Shown: positions 1 through 9,773, numbered from the stretch's first letter. The stretch is DNA of 64,000 nt from Acidobacteriota bacterium (GCA_026393675.1 JAPKZQ010000045.1:62001-126000), one strand, 5' to 3'. The notes: generated by a model from the letters alone, not told the origin. A program made the numbers and translations.

Positions 1-297
1 GCCTGGTTCGTGGGGTTCACGCCTGAACTGCTGACGGCGGTGTGGGTGGGGTTCGACGACAACCAGCCGCTCGGATTGAGCGGCGCGATCGCCGCGCTCC
101 CGATCTGGACGCGCTTCATGATGGGCGCGCTCGCCGGGCGTCCCAGCACCTCGTTCGCCGTGCCGGGTGGCATCACGTTCGTGGACATCGACCGTGACAC
201 CGGCAAGATCGCCCAGCCGGCCTGCCCCCGTGTGTTCGCCGAAGGATTCCTCATCGGCGCCGAACCGGCCGAGATCTGCACGCTGCACAAGTTCTAG
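1..297 (+). CDS. Class A penicillin-binding protein, C-terminal end (partial)
   Basis: Only the last 98 codons are in the window; the frame is open from base 1 and ends with TAG at 295-297. The first residues, WFVGFTPELLTAVWVGFDD, are the typical end of the transpeptidase domain of PBP1A-type bifunctional peptidoglycan synthases, followed by a cysteine-containing tail (CPRVFAEG, EICTLHKF). By family these act in the periplasm, polymerising and cross-linking peptidoglycan, but the catalytic parts lie upstream of the window. The next gene starts 26 bases later behind its own -10 box, so an operon is not implied. Confidence 0.85.
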   Translation, partial: AWFVGFTPELLTAVWVGFDDNQPLGLSGAIAALPIWTRFMMGALAGRPSTSFAVPGGITFVDIDRDTGKIAQPACPRVFAEGFLIGAEPAEICTLHKF

Positions 298-311
298 GAA
301 CAAGTCCCCTG

Positions 312-317
312 TATAAT
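312..317 (+). promoter_or_regulatory. -10 box (TATAAT) of the xdhC-like gene
   Basis: A perfect TATAAT lies 6 bases before the GTG at 324, so transcription would start at or beside the start codon and give a leaderless mRNA. No convincing -35 hexamer lies 16-18 bases upstream, and no Shine-Dalgarno sequence fits in the gap. Confidence 0.55.
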
Positions 318-323
318 CGCGGC

Positions 324-1154
324 GTGCAGGAAGCCGTGTTTTCCGCCGTGGTCCGCGCACTCGAGCGTGGCGAAGCCGCGGCGCTCGTCACCATCATCGC
401 CACTCGCGGATCCACGCCCCAGCGCGTCGGCGCGAAAATGCTCGTCTGGGACGACGGGCACAGCGTTGGCACCATTGGCGGCGGATGCTATGAGAACGAC
501 GCGGCCGGCAAGGCCCGCGAAATTATCCGCACGCGAAAGGCGCAGGTGGTCCGCTACGACCTGACCGATGATGTGGCCGAAGAACACGGGCTCATCTGCG
601 GAGGGCAGATGGAGGTCTTTATCGAACCGCTCGATCCATCCCCGCACGTGTACCTGATCGGCGCGGGGCACGTCAGCCAACATCTAGCGGCTGTCGCGCA
701 CGATGTCGGCTTCCGCGTCCATGTCGTCGACGATCGGAGCAAGTTCGCCAACACGGCCCGGTTCCCGGACGCCGTCGAGGTCGTCGTCGAACCGATTCCC
801 GAGTGGCTGACGCGAACCGAATTGTCGCCGGCGGCGTTCGTCGTCGTCGTCACGCGCGGACACACGCACGATTTAACCGCCATGCAGGCGTTGGCCGGCC
901 GGCCGTTCCGTTATGTCGGGATGATTGGCAGCCGCGCCAAGACCGTGCGCATCAGGGAGGCCCTGGCGCAGTCGGGTGTGGCCCCTGCGTGGCTCGATAC
1001 GGTCCGCGCCCCGATAGGCCTGCGTATCGGCGCCGTCACTCCCGAGGAGATTGCTGTCAGCATCGTCGCTGAACTGGTGGCTGTCCGGCGTGGCGCGATC
1101 GACCAGCCCGACACCTCGTCATTGTCCATGAAACTGGTCCGCACAGGAGCGTAG
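324..1154 (+). CDS. XdhC/CoxI family protein
   Basis: 276 residues, the full length for the family. The N-terminal XdhC_CoxI domain shows ATRGSTPQRVGAKMLV and the glycine-rich TIGGGCYE; the C-terminal Rossmann part starts at VYLIGAGHVSQHLA (about residue 110) and contains VTRGHTHD and YVGMIGSRAK. Family members help insert or sulfurate the molybdenum cofactor of xanthine dehydrogenase-type hydroxylases in the cytoplasm. No hydroxylase is in the window, but an amidohydrolase of the purine or pterin deaminase type follows 3 bases later, which suggests a purine-related role (inference). The start is GTG, directly behind a TATAAT. Confidence 0.85.
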   Translation: MQEAVFSAVVRALERGEAAALVTIIATRGSTPQRVGAKMLVWDDGHSVGTIGGGCYENDAAGKAREIIRTRKAQVVRYDLTDDVAEEHGLICGGQMEVFIEPLDPSPHVYLIGAGHVSQHLAAVAHDVGFRVHVVDDRSKFANTARFPDAVEVVVEPIPEWLTRTELSPAAFVVVVTRGHTHDLTAMQALAGRPFRYVGMIGSRAKTVRIREALAQSGVAPAWLDTVRAPIGLRIGAVTPEEIAVSIVAELVAVRRGAIDQPDTSSLSMKLVRTGA

Positions 1155-1157
1155 TTC

Positions 1158-2480
1158 GTGTCGAGCATCCTGGTCCGCGGCGGCACCATCCTGACCATGA
1201 ACGACACCGTGGACGTCGTCAGTGGTGACGTGTCGGTGCGCGACGGCCGGATTGCCGCGGTCGGCAGCGGGATTCAAGAGCCGCACGACACCACGATTGA
1301 TGCATCAGGTTCGCTCGTGCTGCCCGGTTTCGTGCAGACGCACCTGCACCTGTGCCAGACGCTGTTCCGCGGATTCGCGGACGATCTCGCGCTGATCGAC
1401 TGGCTGCGCCTGCGCGTGTGGCCGATGGAGGCCGCCCACACTCCCGCGTCGCTGCGAGCCTCGACCCGACTGGCTGCCTGCGAGCTGTTGTCGACCGGCA
1501 CGACGACGGCGCTGACGATGGAAACCGTCCATGACACCGATGTGGTGTTCGAGGCCGTGGCGGCCACGGGCCTGCGGGCGACGATCGGCAAGTGCATGAT
1601 GGACGCCGACGCGCAGGTACCGAAGCGACTACTCGAGAACACGCAGTCGTCGATTGACGAGAGCCTGGATATTCAGCGGCGATGGAACGGCCAGGCCAAC
1701 GGCCGGCTCAGGGCGGCCTTCGCTCCCCGCTTCGCCGTGTCCTGCTCGCAAGGATTGCTCGAAGCCGTGGCGTCGTTGTCGGAACACCAGAAGACCCTGG
1801 TGCATACCCACGCTTCCGAGCAGCAGGCGGAAATTGCCATCGTCGAGCGGCTCACGGGCCGCCGCAACCTGGAGTACTTCGCGGATATCGGTCTCACCTC
1901 CCCGCGACTGTGCCTCGCGCATTGCATCTGGGTCGATGAGCACGAGCAGGCGCTGATGGCCGAATACGACGTGAAAGTGCTCCATTGCCCGGGTTCGAAT
2001 CTGAAACTGGGCAGCGGCCTGGCCCCGATTGCCGAACTTCTGGCCCGCGGCATCTGCGTGTCGCTCGGCGCTGATGGCGCCGCGTGCAACAACCGCCTCG
2101 ACATGTTCGAAGAGATGCGCCTCGCGGCCGTGATGCAGGCGATGCGGAAGGGGCCGGGTGCCTTGCCAGCCCGTGACGTGGTCTGGATGGCCACGCGGGG
2201 AGGCGCCCAGGCATTGGGACTGCAGGCTGATATCGGGTCCATCGAGGTCGGCAAACGAGCCGATCTGATCGTGGTGGACGTGAGCCGACCGCACACCACG
2301 CCCGGGCCCGATCCATACTCCACGCTGACCTACGCGGCACGGGGGACCGACGTCCGCGCCACCATCGTGGATGGCCAGGTTCTGGTGCGCGACTTCGCTC
2401 CGGTGCACCTCGATCCCGCCGAGATTGCCGCAGAGGCCAGAACCGAGGCCAGAGCCCTTGCGGCACGGGCCGGAATCTGA
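1158..2480 (+). CDS. Amidohydrolase (TRZ/ATZ, SAH/guanine-deaminase-like)
   Basis: 440 residues of a metal-dependent hydrolase of the cytosine/guanine/S-adenosylhomocysteine deaminase group. The metal-binding HLHLCQTLFRG (His-x-His) occurs near residue 62, HTHASEQQAE near 217, HCIWVDEHE near 254 and the catalytic GADGAACNNRLDMF near 305. It should deaminate or dechlorinate an N-heterocycle; the substrate cannot be read from sequence. The start is GTG, with GGAG at 1145-1148 nine bases upstream, and the gene follows the XdhC-like gene after 3 bases, so they form one operon. Annotated relatives include 8-oxoguanine deaminase and 5'-deoxyadenosine deaminase. Confidence 0.85.
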   Translation: MSSILVRGGTILTMNDTVDVVSGDVSVRDGRIAAVGSGIQEPHDTTIDASGSLVLPGFVQTHLHLCQTLFRGFADDLALIDWLRLRVWPMEAAHTPASLRASTRLAACELLSTGTTTALTMETVHDTDVVFEAVAATGLRATIGKCMMDADAQVPKRLLENTQSSIDESLDIQRRWNGQANGRLRAAFAPRFAVSCSQGLLEAVASLSEHQKTLVHTHASEQQAEIAIVERLTGRRNLEYFADIGLTSPRLCLAHCIWVDEHEQALMAEYDVKVLHCPGSNLKLGSGLAPIAELLARGICVSLGADGAACNNRLDMFEEMRLAAVMQAMRKGPGALPARDVVWMATRGGAQALGLQADIGSIEVGKRADLIVVDVSRPHTTPGPDPYSTLTYAARGTDVRATIVDGQVLVRDFAPVHLDPAEIAAEARTEARALAARAGI

Positions 2481-2527
2481 GCCTGTCTGCGTCAAGGTTC
2501 GCCCCATCCCGGTCTTCCGCACGACGT

Positions 2528-2536
2528 TGGTATAAT
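2528..2536 (+). promoter_or_regulatory. Extended -10 promoter of hrcA
   Basis: TGGTATAAT fits the extended -10 consensus TGNTATAAT. The 10-mer TTGGTATAAT is identical to the one upstream of ndk on the minus strand. No good -35 hexamer is present, as expected for extended -10 promoters. Confidence 0.65.
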
Positions 2537-2544
2537 GGCTGCAG

Positions 2545-2565
2545 GGCACTCATTGTCTGCGTGCC
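2545..2565 (+). promoter_or_regulatory. Degenerate CIRCE-like inverted repeat
   Basis: GGCAC (2545-2549) and GTGCC (2561-2565) form an inverted repeat just downstream of the hrcA -10 box. The left arm reads GCACTC as in CIRCE (GCACTC-N9-GAGTGC), but the right arm is 2 bases too close and lacks GA. HrcA usually binds CIRCE at its own promoter, so the position is right but the match is weak. Confidence 0.25.
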
Positions 2566-2572
2566 GACGACC

Positions 2573-3661
2573 ATGGCCATTGAAGCGCTGTCTCTTAACG
2601 AACGCTCCCGCCGCATCCTCGCGACGCTGGTGCGTGAGCACATCGACTCGGGCGAACCGGTCGCCTCGCAGGTGCTCGTGCGTCGAGGCGGTTTCGGCCT
2701 GTCGTCGGCGACGATTCGCAACGTCCTCGCACGGCTCGAGAAGCTGGGCTATGTCCGGCAACCCCACACGTCGGCGGGCCGCGTGCCCACCGACGCCGGC
2801 TACCGCATCTATGTGGACAGCCTGCTGACGCGCCCCCGTGCCTCGCGGGCGACGGCATCGGTCGAGGCGCAGGTCCTCGAGCGGATTGGCGGCAGACCGG
2901 ACCTCGACACGATGATCTCGGCTGTGCCGCACATGCTCTCGCAGGCCTCGCATCACATCGCATTCGCCACGACGCCGTCTGCCGGCACGGCGGAGTTCCA
3001 GCGCATTGAGTTCGTGTCGCTCGGCGCTGGTCGCGTGTTCGTTATCGTCGTTGCGCGCAATTCCCAGATTAGCCACAAGGTCATCGAACTCGAAGGCGAA
3101 GTGGCGGCCGGCGAACTCGAGCAGGCGGCCAACTACCTGAACATCGAGTTCTCCGGCATGTCGCTGGCGGCGGTCCGTGACCAGGTCCTGGAGCGCATGT
3201 CGCACGATCGCGTCCTCTACGACCGGCTGATGGCGCGGGCGTTGCGGCTGGCGCGTTCGACGTTTGAAGGGCTGGGGCATCAGGTCTCGCTCTTTGTCGA
3301 CGGCACGTCAGCCCTGGTCGACGAAGTGTCGGCCCCGTACAGCGGCATTACCCTCGCGGCGCTGGGCGTGCTGGTCCGCCTGATCGAAGAAAAACATCGC
3401 CTCGTTCGGCTGCTGAGCGAGTACATCGACACGCCTGGCCTCACCGTCATCATCGGCGCTGAACACTCGGACCCGAACCTGCGTCAGTTCAGCCTGGTCG
3501 CGTCCACGTATTCGGATGGACGGGATACCGGGTCGGTCGGCCTGATCGGTCCCATGCGCATGCACTACGCCAAGGCCATCTCGATGGTGGACGGCGCGGC
3601 GCAGGCGGTCTCCCGTGTGCTGACCGTCTCCTCAGGCCAGAAGACCCCGGCAGGTTCGTAG
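2573..3661 (+). CDS. hrcA: Heat-inducible transcription repressor HrcA
   Basis: About 362 residues. The N-terminal winged helix shows LSSATIRNVLARLEKLGYV and the following HTSAGRVPTDAGYRIYVD is the HrcA hallmark. The rest matches the dimerisation and inserted domains, including GVLVRLIEEKHRLVRLLSEY and ending at IGPMRMHY. HrcA represses chaperone genes by binding CIRCE operators and needs GroEL to fold. I chose ATG 2573 over the in-frame GTG at 2561; neither has a clear Shine-Dalgarno sequence. It is the first gene of hrcA-grpE-dnaJ-prmA. Confidence 0.93.
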   Translation: MAIEALSLNERSRRILATLVREHIDSGEPVASQVLVRRGGFGLSSATIRNVLARLEKLGYVRQPHTSAGRVPTDAGYRIYVDSLLTRPRASRATASVEAQVLERIGGRPDLDTMISAVPHMLSQASHHIAFATTPSAGTAEFQRIEFVSLGAGRVFVIVVARNSQISHKVIELEGEVAAGELEQAANYLNIEFSGMSLAAVRDQVLERMSHDRVLYDRLMARALRLARSTFEGLGHQVSLFVDGTSALVDEVSAPYSGITLAALGVLVRLIEEKHRLVRLLSEYIDTPGLTVIIGAEHSDPNLRQFSLVASTYSDGRDTGSVGLIGPMRMHYAKAISMVDGAAQAVSRVLTVSSGQKTPAGS

Positions 3662-3679
3662 CGCCCAAGATACTGACCC

Positions 3680-4240
3680 ATGACAGACGACATGAGAGAA
3701 CACGATAAGGCTGGCGCGTCGCCTGACGGCGCGCCCACTGCACCGACGGTGAACTCCGACCAGGACGCCGTCGCGGGCAGCGAGACACCAACCCGGGAAC
3801 AGACGCTCGAACAGGAACGCGACCAGTACTACGACCTGCTCCTGCGCAAGTCGGCGGAGTTCGACAACTACCGCAGGCGGGTCGAGCGCGAACGCCGTGA
3901 GCAGGCAGACCGGACCGTCATCAATCTGCTGCTGGAGATGCTGCCGATCGTCGACGACCTCGAGCGCGCGCTGAGGGCCGAGGCGATTGGCGAACAGGCC
4001 GAGGCGTACCGCATGGGCGTCGATCTCATTTACCGACAGATGCTGGAGTTGTTGAAGCGACGCGGCGTCACGCCGTTCGACGCCCTCGGCCAGGATTTCG
4101 ATCCGAACCTGCATCAGGCCGTCGTCTCCGAGGACGCGCCGGACCGGCGCGATGGCGAAGTCGTCGATCAATTCAGCCGCGGCTACATGATCGGCGAACG
4201 CCTGCTTCGACCAGCGATGGTCAAGGTGGCGCGGGCGTGA
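3680..4240 (+). CDS. grpE: Nucleotide exchange factor GrpE
   Basis: 186 residues. A charged, disordered N-terminus is followed by the long dimerisation helix (QERDQYYDLLLRKSAEFDNYRRR) and the beta domain with GVTPFDALGQDFDPNLHQAV and the closing GYMIGERLLRPAMVKVA motif. GrpE releases ADP from DnaK in the cytoplasm. It lies 18 bases after hrcA and overlaps dnaJ (GTGA at 4237-4240), so the two are translationally coupled. DnaK is absent from this cluster. Confidence 0.95.
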   Translation: MTDDMREHDKAGASPDGAPTAPTVNSDQDAVAGSETPTREQTLEQERDQYYDLLLRKSAEFDNYRRRVERERREQADRTVINLLLEMLPIVDDLERALRAEAIGEQAEAYRMGVDLIYRQMLELLKRRGVTPFDALGQDFDPNLHQAVVSEDAPDRRDGEVVDQFSRGYMIGERLLRPAMVKVARA

Positions 4241-5382
4241 GCAAGCGCGACTACTACAAAGTACTCGGTGTCGAGCGGACGGCGTCCGAACAGGAACTCA
4301 AGAGCGCGTACCGCAAGCTCGCGTTGCAGTTCCATCCGGATCGCAACCCGGGCGACAAAACCGCCGAGGAGAAGTTCAAGGAAGCCGCCGAGGCCTACGC
4401 GGTGCTCGCGGATCGGGACAAGCGGTCCGCCTACGATCGTTTCGGCCACTCGGTCGTTGGAGGCGCGACCGGCGGCGGGTTCGATCCGTCGGTGTTCCAG
4501 GGCTTCGAAGACATCTTCGGGGGGTTGGGCGACATCTTCGGATTCGGCGACATATTTGGCGGCGGCCGCCGCCGCAGTGGTCCGCAGCGCGGATCGGACC
4601 TGCGCTACGACCTCGAGATCAGCTTCGAAGAGGCGGCGCGAGGCGTCGAGACTACGATCCAAATTCCCCGGCTCGAACAGTGCGAGAGTTGCCGGGGATC
4701 GGGAGCCGCGGCGGGCAGCGCCCCGACACGCTGTCCACAATGCCAGGGCCGCGGGCAGCTTCGCTACCAGCAGGGCTTCTTCGTCGTCTCCCGGACGTGC
4801 GGGCAATGCAACGGGTCGGGGTCCGTCATCGCGAACCCGTGCAGTTCGTGCCGAGGGACCGGGCATCTCACCAGGGACCGCAAGCTGACGGTCAAGATTC
4901 CGGCAGGCATCTCGAGCGGTCAGCGCCTCCGCCTCTACAGCGAGGGCGAATCGGGGGCCATGGGCGGTCCCGCTGGCGATCTCTACGTCGTCGTGCAGGT
5001 CCAGGAGCACGAGTTCTTCAGGCGGGAGGGCGACGACCTCTACTGCGAGGTGGCCGTCAATTTCTCCACGCTCGCGCTCGGCGGCGAAATCGCGGTCCCG
5101 ACCGTGGACGGTGAAGAATCGCTCCGAATCCCGGACGGCACCGACGCCGGCACCGTCTTCCGCATCCGAGGCAAGGGCGTGCCGAGTGTCAGCGGCCGGG
5201 GTCGCGGCGATCTCAACGTGCTCGTCCAGGCCAAGACGCCGAAGAAGCTGACCAAGGAACAGAAATCGGCGTTGCAACATCTCGCGAAAGTCCTGCCGCC
5301 CGACAAGGTCGAAATTCGCAAGCCGGGACAGGAATCGGACGACCGTAGCGTATTCGGTCGCGTCAAGGATCTGTTCAGTTGA
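4237..5382 (+). CDS. dnaJ: Chaperone protein DnaJ
   Basis: 381 residues with complete type I architecture: J domain at residues 3-70 with HPD at 33-35, a Gly/Phe region at about 75-115, four CxxCxGxG zinc motifs starting near residues 149, 166, 188 and 202, then the substrate-binding C-terminal domains. DnaJ stimulates the ATPase of DnaK and delivers clients. The GTG start overlaps the grpE stop by 4 bases, and the TGA overlaps the ATG of prmA. Confidence 0.96.
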   Translation: MSKRDYYKVLGVERTASEQELKSAYRKLALQFHPDRNPGDKTAEEKFKEAAEAYAVLADRDKRSAYDRFGHSVVGGATGGGFDPSVFQGFEDIFGGLGDIFGFGDIFGGGRRRSGPQRGSDLRYDLEISFEEAARGVETTIQIPRLEQCESCRGSGAAAGSAPTRCPQCQGRGQLRYQQGFFVVSRTCGQCNGSGSVIANPCSSCRGTGHLTRDRKLTVKIPAGISSGQRLRLYSEGESGAMGGPAGDLYVVVQVQEHEFFRREGDDLYCEVAVNFSTLALGGEIAVPTVDGEESLRIPDGTDAGTVFRIRGKGVPSVSGRGRGDLNVLVQAKTPKKLTKEQKSALQHLAKVLPPDKVEIRKPGQESDDRSVFGRVKDLFS

Positions 5383-6401
5383 TGCGATCCTGGCCGGCGC
5401 TGACCCTGACGTTCCCGGCGCACGAGGCGGCTGCCGATCGACTCCACACCGGCCCGGCGGTTGCCGCTCGTGAATCGTTCGTCCCATTACAGGACCAGGT
5501 TTCGGCCTTCCTCGACGGACTCGACGCGGTTGCCGCTCCCGAGTCGTTCCTCCCATTGCAGGACCAGGTCTCGGCCTCCCTCGACGGTTTCGACATCGTC
5601 GCCATCGAGGAGTACTCGGACGACATCTGGCGCGTGTGTTTCCGAGACTCGGCCGTACGCGACCAGGTCGCCGGCGCACTGAACACTCTGGTCGGGGCGG
5701 GTCTGCGCATCGATGAAGTCGACGTCCCGGACGAAGACTGGGCCCGTCGAAGTCAGGCTGCGATTCAGGCAATCCGGGTAGGCGGCGTGGTCGTTGCACC
5801 ACCGTGGGACCGTGCGGCCAGTGCACCCGCGCCGGACACCATCACCATCGTCATCGAGCCTGGCATGGGATTCGGCAGCGGTCACCACGCGACCACGAGG
5901 TTATGCCTGCAGGCCCTGCAACGGGTGAAGGTGCGTGGGCAAGCGGTGCTCGACATTGGTACGGGTTCCGGTGTGCTCGCCATCGCGTCGGCCCTGCTCG
6001 GAGCGTCATCCGTGCTGGCGGTCGACGTCGATCCTGATGCGCTGAACTCGGCGCGCACGAACGCCGGTCTCAACGGCCATCCCGTGGCGCTTGCCTTCCG
6101 TCAGACCGATTTCCGAGCCGAACGACTGCCGCAGGCAGACGTCGTACTGGCCAACCTCACGGGTGCGATGCTGGCTTCCTCTGTCGATGAGGTATTGACA
6201 CTCTGCCGGACGGGTGGCGTTGCGATCTTGAGCGGCATCACCGTTGAGGAAGCGACGGGAGTCGTCGGGGCGTTCGCCAGCCGTGTGGCCATCGAGTGGC
6301 AGGCCGAAGAAGACGGCTGGATTGGCCTCATTGTGGCGCCAGTCGCCGTCGGCTGCAAGCGCTTGCTAGCCCGCGGTGTCCGAGTCGTCGACCGAATCTG
6401 A
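5382..6401 (+). CDS. prmA: Ribosomal protein L11 methyltransferase
   Basis: 339 residues, longer than the usual ~290-300. PrmA hallmarks are present: GMGFGSGHHATT at about 161-172, the SAM-binding LDIGTGSGVLAIA at about 190-202 and the NLTGAML motif near 253. It trimethylates ribosomal protein L11. The extra length is partly an in-frame tandem duplication near the N-terminus: ESFVPLQDQVSAFLDGLD and ESFLPLQDQVSASLDGFD, 23 residues apart. ATG 5382 overlaps the dnaJ stop (TGATG). The 3' end overlaps the convergent gene by 36 bases. Confidence 0.92.
   Translation: MRSWPALTLTFPAHEAAADRLHTGPAVAARESFVPLQDQVSAFLDGLDAVAAPESFLPLQDQVSASLDGFDIVAIEEYSDDIWRVCFRDSAVRDQVAGALNTLVGAGLRIDEVDVPDEDWARRSQAAIQAIRVGGVVVAPPWDRAASAPAPDTITIVIEPGMGFGSGHHATTRLCLQALQRVKVRGQAVLDIGTGSGVLAIASALLGASSVLAVDVDPDALNSARTNAGLNGHPVALAFRQTDFRAERLPQADVVLANLTGAMLASSVDEVLTLCRTGGVAILSGITVEEATGVVGAFASRVAIEWQAEEDGWIGLIVAPVAVGCKRLLARGVRVVDRI
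5460..5597 (+). repeat. 69-bp tandem duplication inside prmA
   Basis: Two adjacent 69-bp units (5460-5528 and 5529-5597), both starting GTTGCCGCTC, share the blocks CCCATT, AGGACCAGGT and TCGGCC. The period is exactly 23 codons, so the frame is kept. Confidence 0.85.
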
Positions 6402-6929
6402 TCCTGGCGCGCCTCGCAGCCGTGACCAGCCACGCACAAGGGCCTCTCGGCCGAACACAAGGAGCGCGCCTGCGACGATTTGTACCGCGGCCTTGACCAT
6501 TGCCTCTCCCTGCCGCGACCACACATATGACCAGGTGCCGGTCTCGTCGAATTTTGGTTTACTGAGCAACACGTATGCGGTTCCGGCCGCATTCTGCAGG
6601 CCAGCCACGAGGACGAACACGCCAGCCAGCGCAAAGCCCAAGACCTGCAATTCAGCACTGCTCGCATCGACTTGAAGCGGGGTGGTGTCAGATTCGAACA
6701 ATGCCACAATACTGTCTGCCCACACCATGACGGCCAAGCCGGCGAGCACCTGAACCGTGAGGCCAACAACGTAGCCGATCCGCGACGCGTGCACGAATGC
6801 GGCTTGAGGATCGCCAGCCGAGACGGCACCGAATATCCACAGAGCCGCCGGGAGCGAGACGAGCGCGCCCACGACGTGAGTGACACCCCAGACCTTCAAC
6901 GCGAGTTCTGCCAGTCTCTTTGCATTCAT
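6366..6929 (-). CDS. Putative integral membrane protein, unknown function
   Basis: 187 residues from ATG 6929; a TTG start at 6953 is possible. It has about four hydrophobic segments, around THVVGALVSLPAALWIFGAV, YVVGLTVQVLAGLAVMVW, LGFALAGVFVLVAGLQ and VKAAVQIVAGALLVF, with a basic C-terminus. I do not recognise a family. It converges on prmA and overlaps its 3' end by 36 bases. The 260 bases between its start and the helicase gene hold no gene I can support. Confidence 0.6.
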   Translation of the reverse strand: MNAKRLAELALKVWGVTHVVGALVSLPAALWIFGAVSAGDPQAAFVHASRIGYVVGLTVQVLAGLAVMVWADSIVALFESDTTPLQVDASSAELQVLGFALAGVFVLVAGLQNAAGTAYVLLSKPKFDETGTWSYVWSRQGEAMVKAAVQIVAGALLVFGREALVRGWSRLRGAPGSDSVDDSDTAG

Positions 6930-7193
6930 GGTTGTGTACTTGGAGCGGGCCAACTTGTAATCAGCCCGCGACGCTCCAGCGCCGCTCTCTCCTTATACGC
7001 TGCAGCCGTCCCAAGCGTAATGGGATGACATGCCGTTCGAAGGGGCGCGTCGGGGGCACGACGAGGCGTGGCCGGATTGTATACGGTCACCGACGCAAGA
7101 GTGCGCAGAATCTACCAACAGCAGAATCTGCCGACCCGGGCGCGATTGCCATGTCGAGCACCACGCCACTGATTCGAAGTACAACTACAAGTG

Positions 7194-9764
7194 ATGTCCG
7201 CACACCTTGGCGACTTTCTGCCTGATGATGGCGATCTGTCCAGCGACGCGCTGCTGGGACGGTTCCTCGACTACACGGCCGACAAGGCCCTGATCCTCTA
7301 TCCCGCGCAGGAAGAGGCGATCCTCGAACTGCTGGGCGAGAAGAACGTCATCCTCAACACGCCCACCGGGTCGGGCAAGTCGCTGGTGGCCTCGGCGCTG
7401 CTCTTTGCATCGCTGGCGCGCGGGCACCGATCGGTCTACACCTGCCCGATCAAGGCGCTGGTCAACGAGAAGTGGATGGGCCTCTGCCGTGAGTTCGGCC
7501 CGGACCAGGTTGGCCTCTGCACCGGGGACGCCACGGTCAATCACGACGCGCCGATTCTCTGCTGCACGGCCGAGGTGCTCGCCAACATCGCGTTGCGTGA
7601 GGGGGCTGACGCCCGGGTCGATGCCGTCGTGATGGACGAGTTTCACTGGTACGCCGACCGCGATCGCGGAGTCGCGTGGCAGACGCCGCTGCTCACCCTG
7701 CCCCAGGCGCGTTTCCTGCTCATGTCGGCCACGCTGGGCGACACTTCGTCTTTCGAGAAGGCCCTCACCACGCTCACCGGTCGGCCCACCGTCACCGTCA
7801 AGTCCATCGACCGCCCCGTGCCGCTCGAATATGCCTATGCCGAAATCCCATTGGCACACACACTCGAGAAGCTCGCGGCGGAAGGCAAGACGCCTGCCTA
7901 TGTCGTGCACTTTACCCAGGCCGATGCTGCCAGCAGCGCCCAGGATTTCACGAGCCTGAAGATCTGCACGCGCGAGGAGAAAAGCGCGATCGCGGACGAG
8001 ATCGCCGGCTTCACATTCACGAGCCCGTACGGCGCCGAGATCCGCAAGTGGCTGAAACACGGCATCGGCCTGCACCACGCCGGCCTGCTGCCCAAGTACC
8101 GCGTGCTGGTTGAACAACTCGCCCAGCGCGGTCTGCTCAAGGTCATCTGCGGTACCGACACCCTGGGCGTCGGCATCAACGTCCCCATCCGCACGGTGCT
8201 GTTCACGCGGCTCTGCAAGTTCGACGGACGGAAGACCGCGCACCTCAGCGCTCGCGACTTCCACCAGATTTCGGGACGCGCCGGCCGCAAGGGTTTTGAT
8301 ACCCAGGGCTTCGTGGTGGTTCAGGCCCCGGAGCACGTCATCGAGAACATCAAGCTCGGCGAAAAGGCGGCCCGGGACGGCAAGAAGGTGACGAAGCGCA
8401 AGCCGCCCGACCACAACTTCGTCAACTGGGACCTCGGCACCTTCAAGCGGCTCATCGGCTCAGCCCCGGAACAGCTCACCTCGCGATTTCACGTCTCGCA
8501 CGGCATGCTGCTCAACGTTCTCAGCCGGCGCGGCGACGGCTGCGGGGCCATGCGTCAGCTGATTCGCGATTGCCACGAATCCAACGACGCGAAGAAGGCG
8601 CACACCCGGCGCGCGTGGCAACTCTTCCGGGCGCTCGTGGCACGGCGCATCGTGGAGTTCATCCCGAGAACAGAGGATGGTTCAACGCTTCGCGTGAACG
8701 TCGATCTGCAGGACGATTTCTCGATGGACCAGACGCTGTCGCTGTACCTGGTCGAGACGATCCCGCTGCTCGATCCCGAATCGCCTGACTACGCACTGGA
8801 CCTGCTCACGCTCGTCGAGGCCATCCTCGAGAATCCCGAGATCGTGCTGCGTCGCCAACTCGACAAGATCAAGGACCAGGCCGTCGCCCAGATGAAGGCC
8901 GACGGAATCGAATACGAGCAGCGCATGGAGGAACTCGAGAAACTGGAGTATCCGAAGCCGCTGCGCGAGTTCGTCTACACGAGTTTCAATACCTTCGCCG
9001 ACAGGCACCCGTGGGTGGGAGAGGAGAATATCCGGCCCAAGTCGATCGCACGGGAGATGTTTGAGCAATTCCGCTCGTTCGACGAGTACGTGCTCGATTA
9101 CGACCTCGAACGCGTCGAGGGCCTGTTGCTGCGACACCTCAACAGTGTCTACAAGGTGCTCAGCCAGACCGTCCCCGACGGCCTGAAGACGGACATGGTG
9201 CGCGAGATGGAACTGTACCTGCGCACGCTGGTCGGCCAGGTGGATTCGAGCCTCGCCGAGGAATGGGAGAAACTGCGGGATCCCGCCTACCGGTCGCTCG
9301 AGGCCACGGCGCCACGGGGAGGCGATCTCCGCCCACCCGGCGCCGAGGCGACCGAGCAGGACATCACACGCGACACGAAGATGTTGACCGCAGCCATCAG
9401 GATCCGCATCTTCTCGTTCCTCCGCGCCTGGTCCATGAACGACCATGGGGCCGCGCTTGCCGCTCTCGATTCGCCACGCGACGCCGATGGTGCGCCCTGG
9501 ACGCCCGAACGCCTGCGCGCAGAGCGTGAGGCCTACCACGTCGAGCACGAGCGCCTGCGCCTTGATCCGGAGGCCCGGAACCTCCGGCACACGTACGTGT
9601 CGCCCTCCGATGATCAGCAGACGTGGCGCGTGGAACAGATGCTGGTCGACCCGGAGATGGTCAACGACTGGGTGGCGGAATTCGAGGTGGACCTGGCCGC
9701 CTCGCGCGAGGCGCACCGACCGGTGCTTCGGCTGCGTCGCCTCGGGCGTCTGGCGCAGTCCTGA
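7194..9764 (+). CDS. Ski2-like DEAD/DEAH helicase (DUF3516 type)
   Basis: About 856 residues. Walker A TPTGSGKS lies at about residues 56-63 and the motif II variant DEFH at about 148-151, followed by [11 protein letters not shown], the helicase C domain ([26 protein letters not shown]) and motif [12 protein letters not shown]. The long C-terminal half matches the DUF3516 region that follows this helicase core in actinobacterial and related proteins. Relatives resemble the RNA helicases Ski2/Mtr4, so RNA unwinding in turnover or ribosome assembly is plausible but unproven. The gene stands alone. ATG 7194 was chosen over GTG 7191; no clear Shine-Dalgarno is visible. Confidence 0.85.
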   Translation: MSAHLGDFLPDDGDLSSDALLGRFLDYTADKALILYPAQEEAILELLGEKNVILNTPTGSGKSLVASALLFASLARGHRSVYTCPIKALVNEKWMGLCREFGPDQVGLCTGDATVNHDAPILCCTAEVLANIALREGADARVDAVVMDEFHWYADRDRGVAWQTPLLTLPQARFLLMSATLGDTSSFEKALTTLTGRPTVTVKSIDRPVPLEYAYAEIPLAHTLEKLAAEGKTPAYVVHFTQADAASSAQDFTSLKICTREEKSAIADEIAGFTFTSPYGAEIRKWLKHGIGLHHAGLLPKYRVLVEQLAQRGLLKVICGTDTLGVGINVPIRTVLFTRLCKFDGRKTAHLSARDFHQISGRAGRKGFDTQGFVVVQAPEHVIENIKLGEKAARDGKKVTKRKPPDHNFVNWDLGTFKRLIGSAPEQLTSRFHVSHGMLLNVLSRRGDGCGAMRQLIRDCHESNDAKKAHTRRAWQLFRALVARRIVEFIPRTEDGSTLRVNVDLQDDFSMDQTLSLYLVETIPLLDPESPDYALDLLTLVEAILENPEIVLRRQLDKIKDQAVAQMKADGIEYEQRMEELEKLEYPKPLREFVYTSFNTFADRHPWVGEENIRPKSIAREMFEQFRSFDEYVLDYDLERVEGLLLRHLNSVYKVLSQTVPDGLKTDMVREMELYLRTLVGQVDSSLAEEWEKLRDPAYRSLEATAPRGGDLRPPGAEATEQDITRDTKMLTAAIRIRIFSFLRAWSMNDHGAALAALDSPRDADGAPWTPERLRAEREAYHVEHERLRLDPEARNLRHTYVSPSDDQQTWRVEQMLVDPEMVNDWVAEFEVDLAASREAHRPVLRLRRLGRLAQS

Positions 9765-9773
9765 GCCTCCGGT

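Noticed and set aside
6954-7190. Short frames between the membrane protein and the helicase
   Set aside because: No start signal, no similarity; possibly degenerate repeat sequence. I see no supportable gene.
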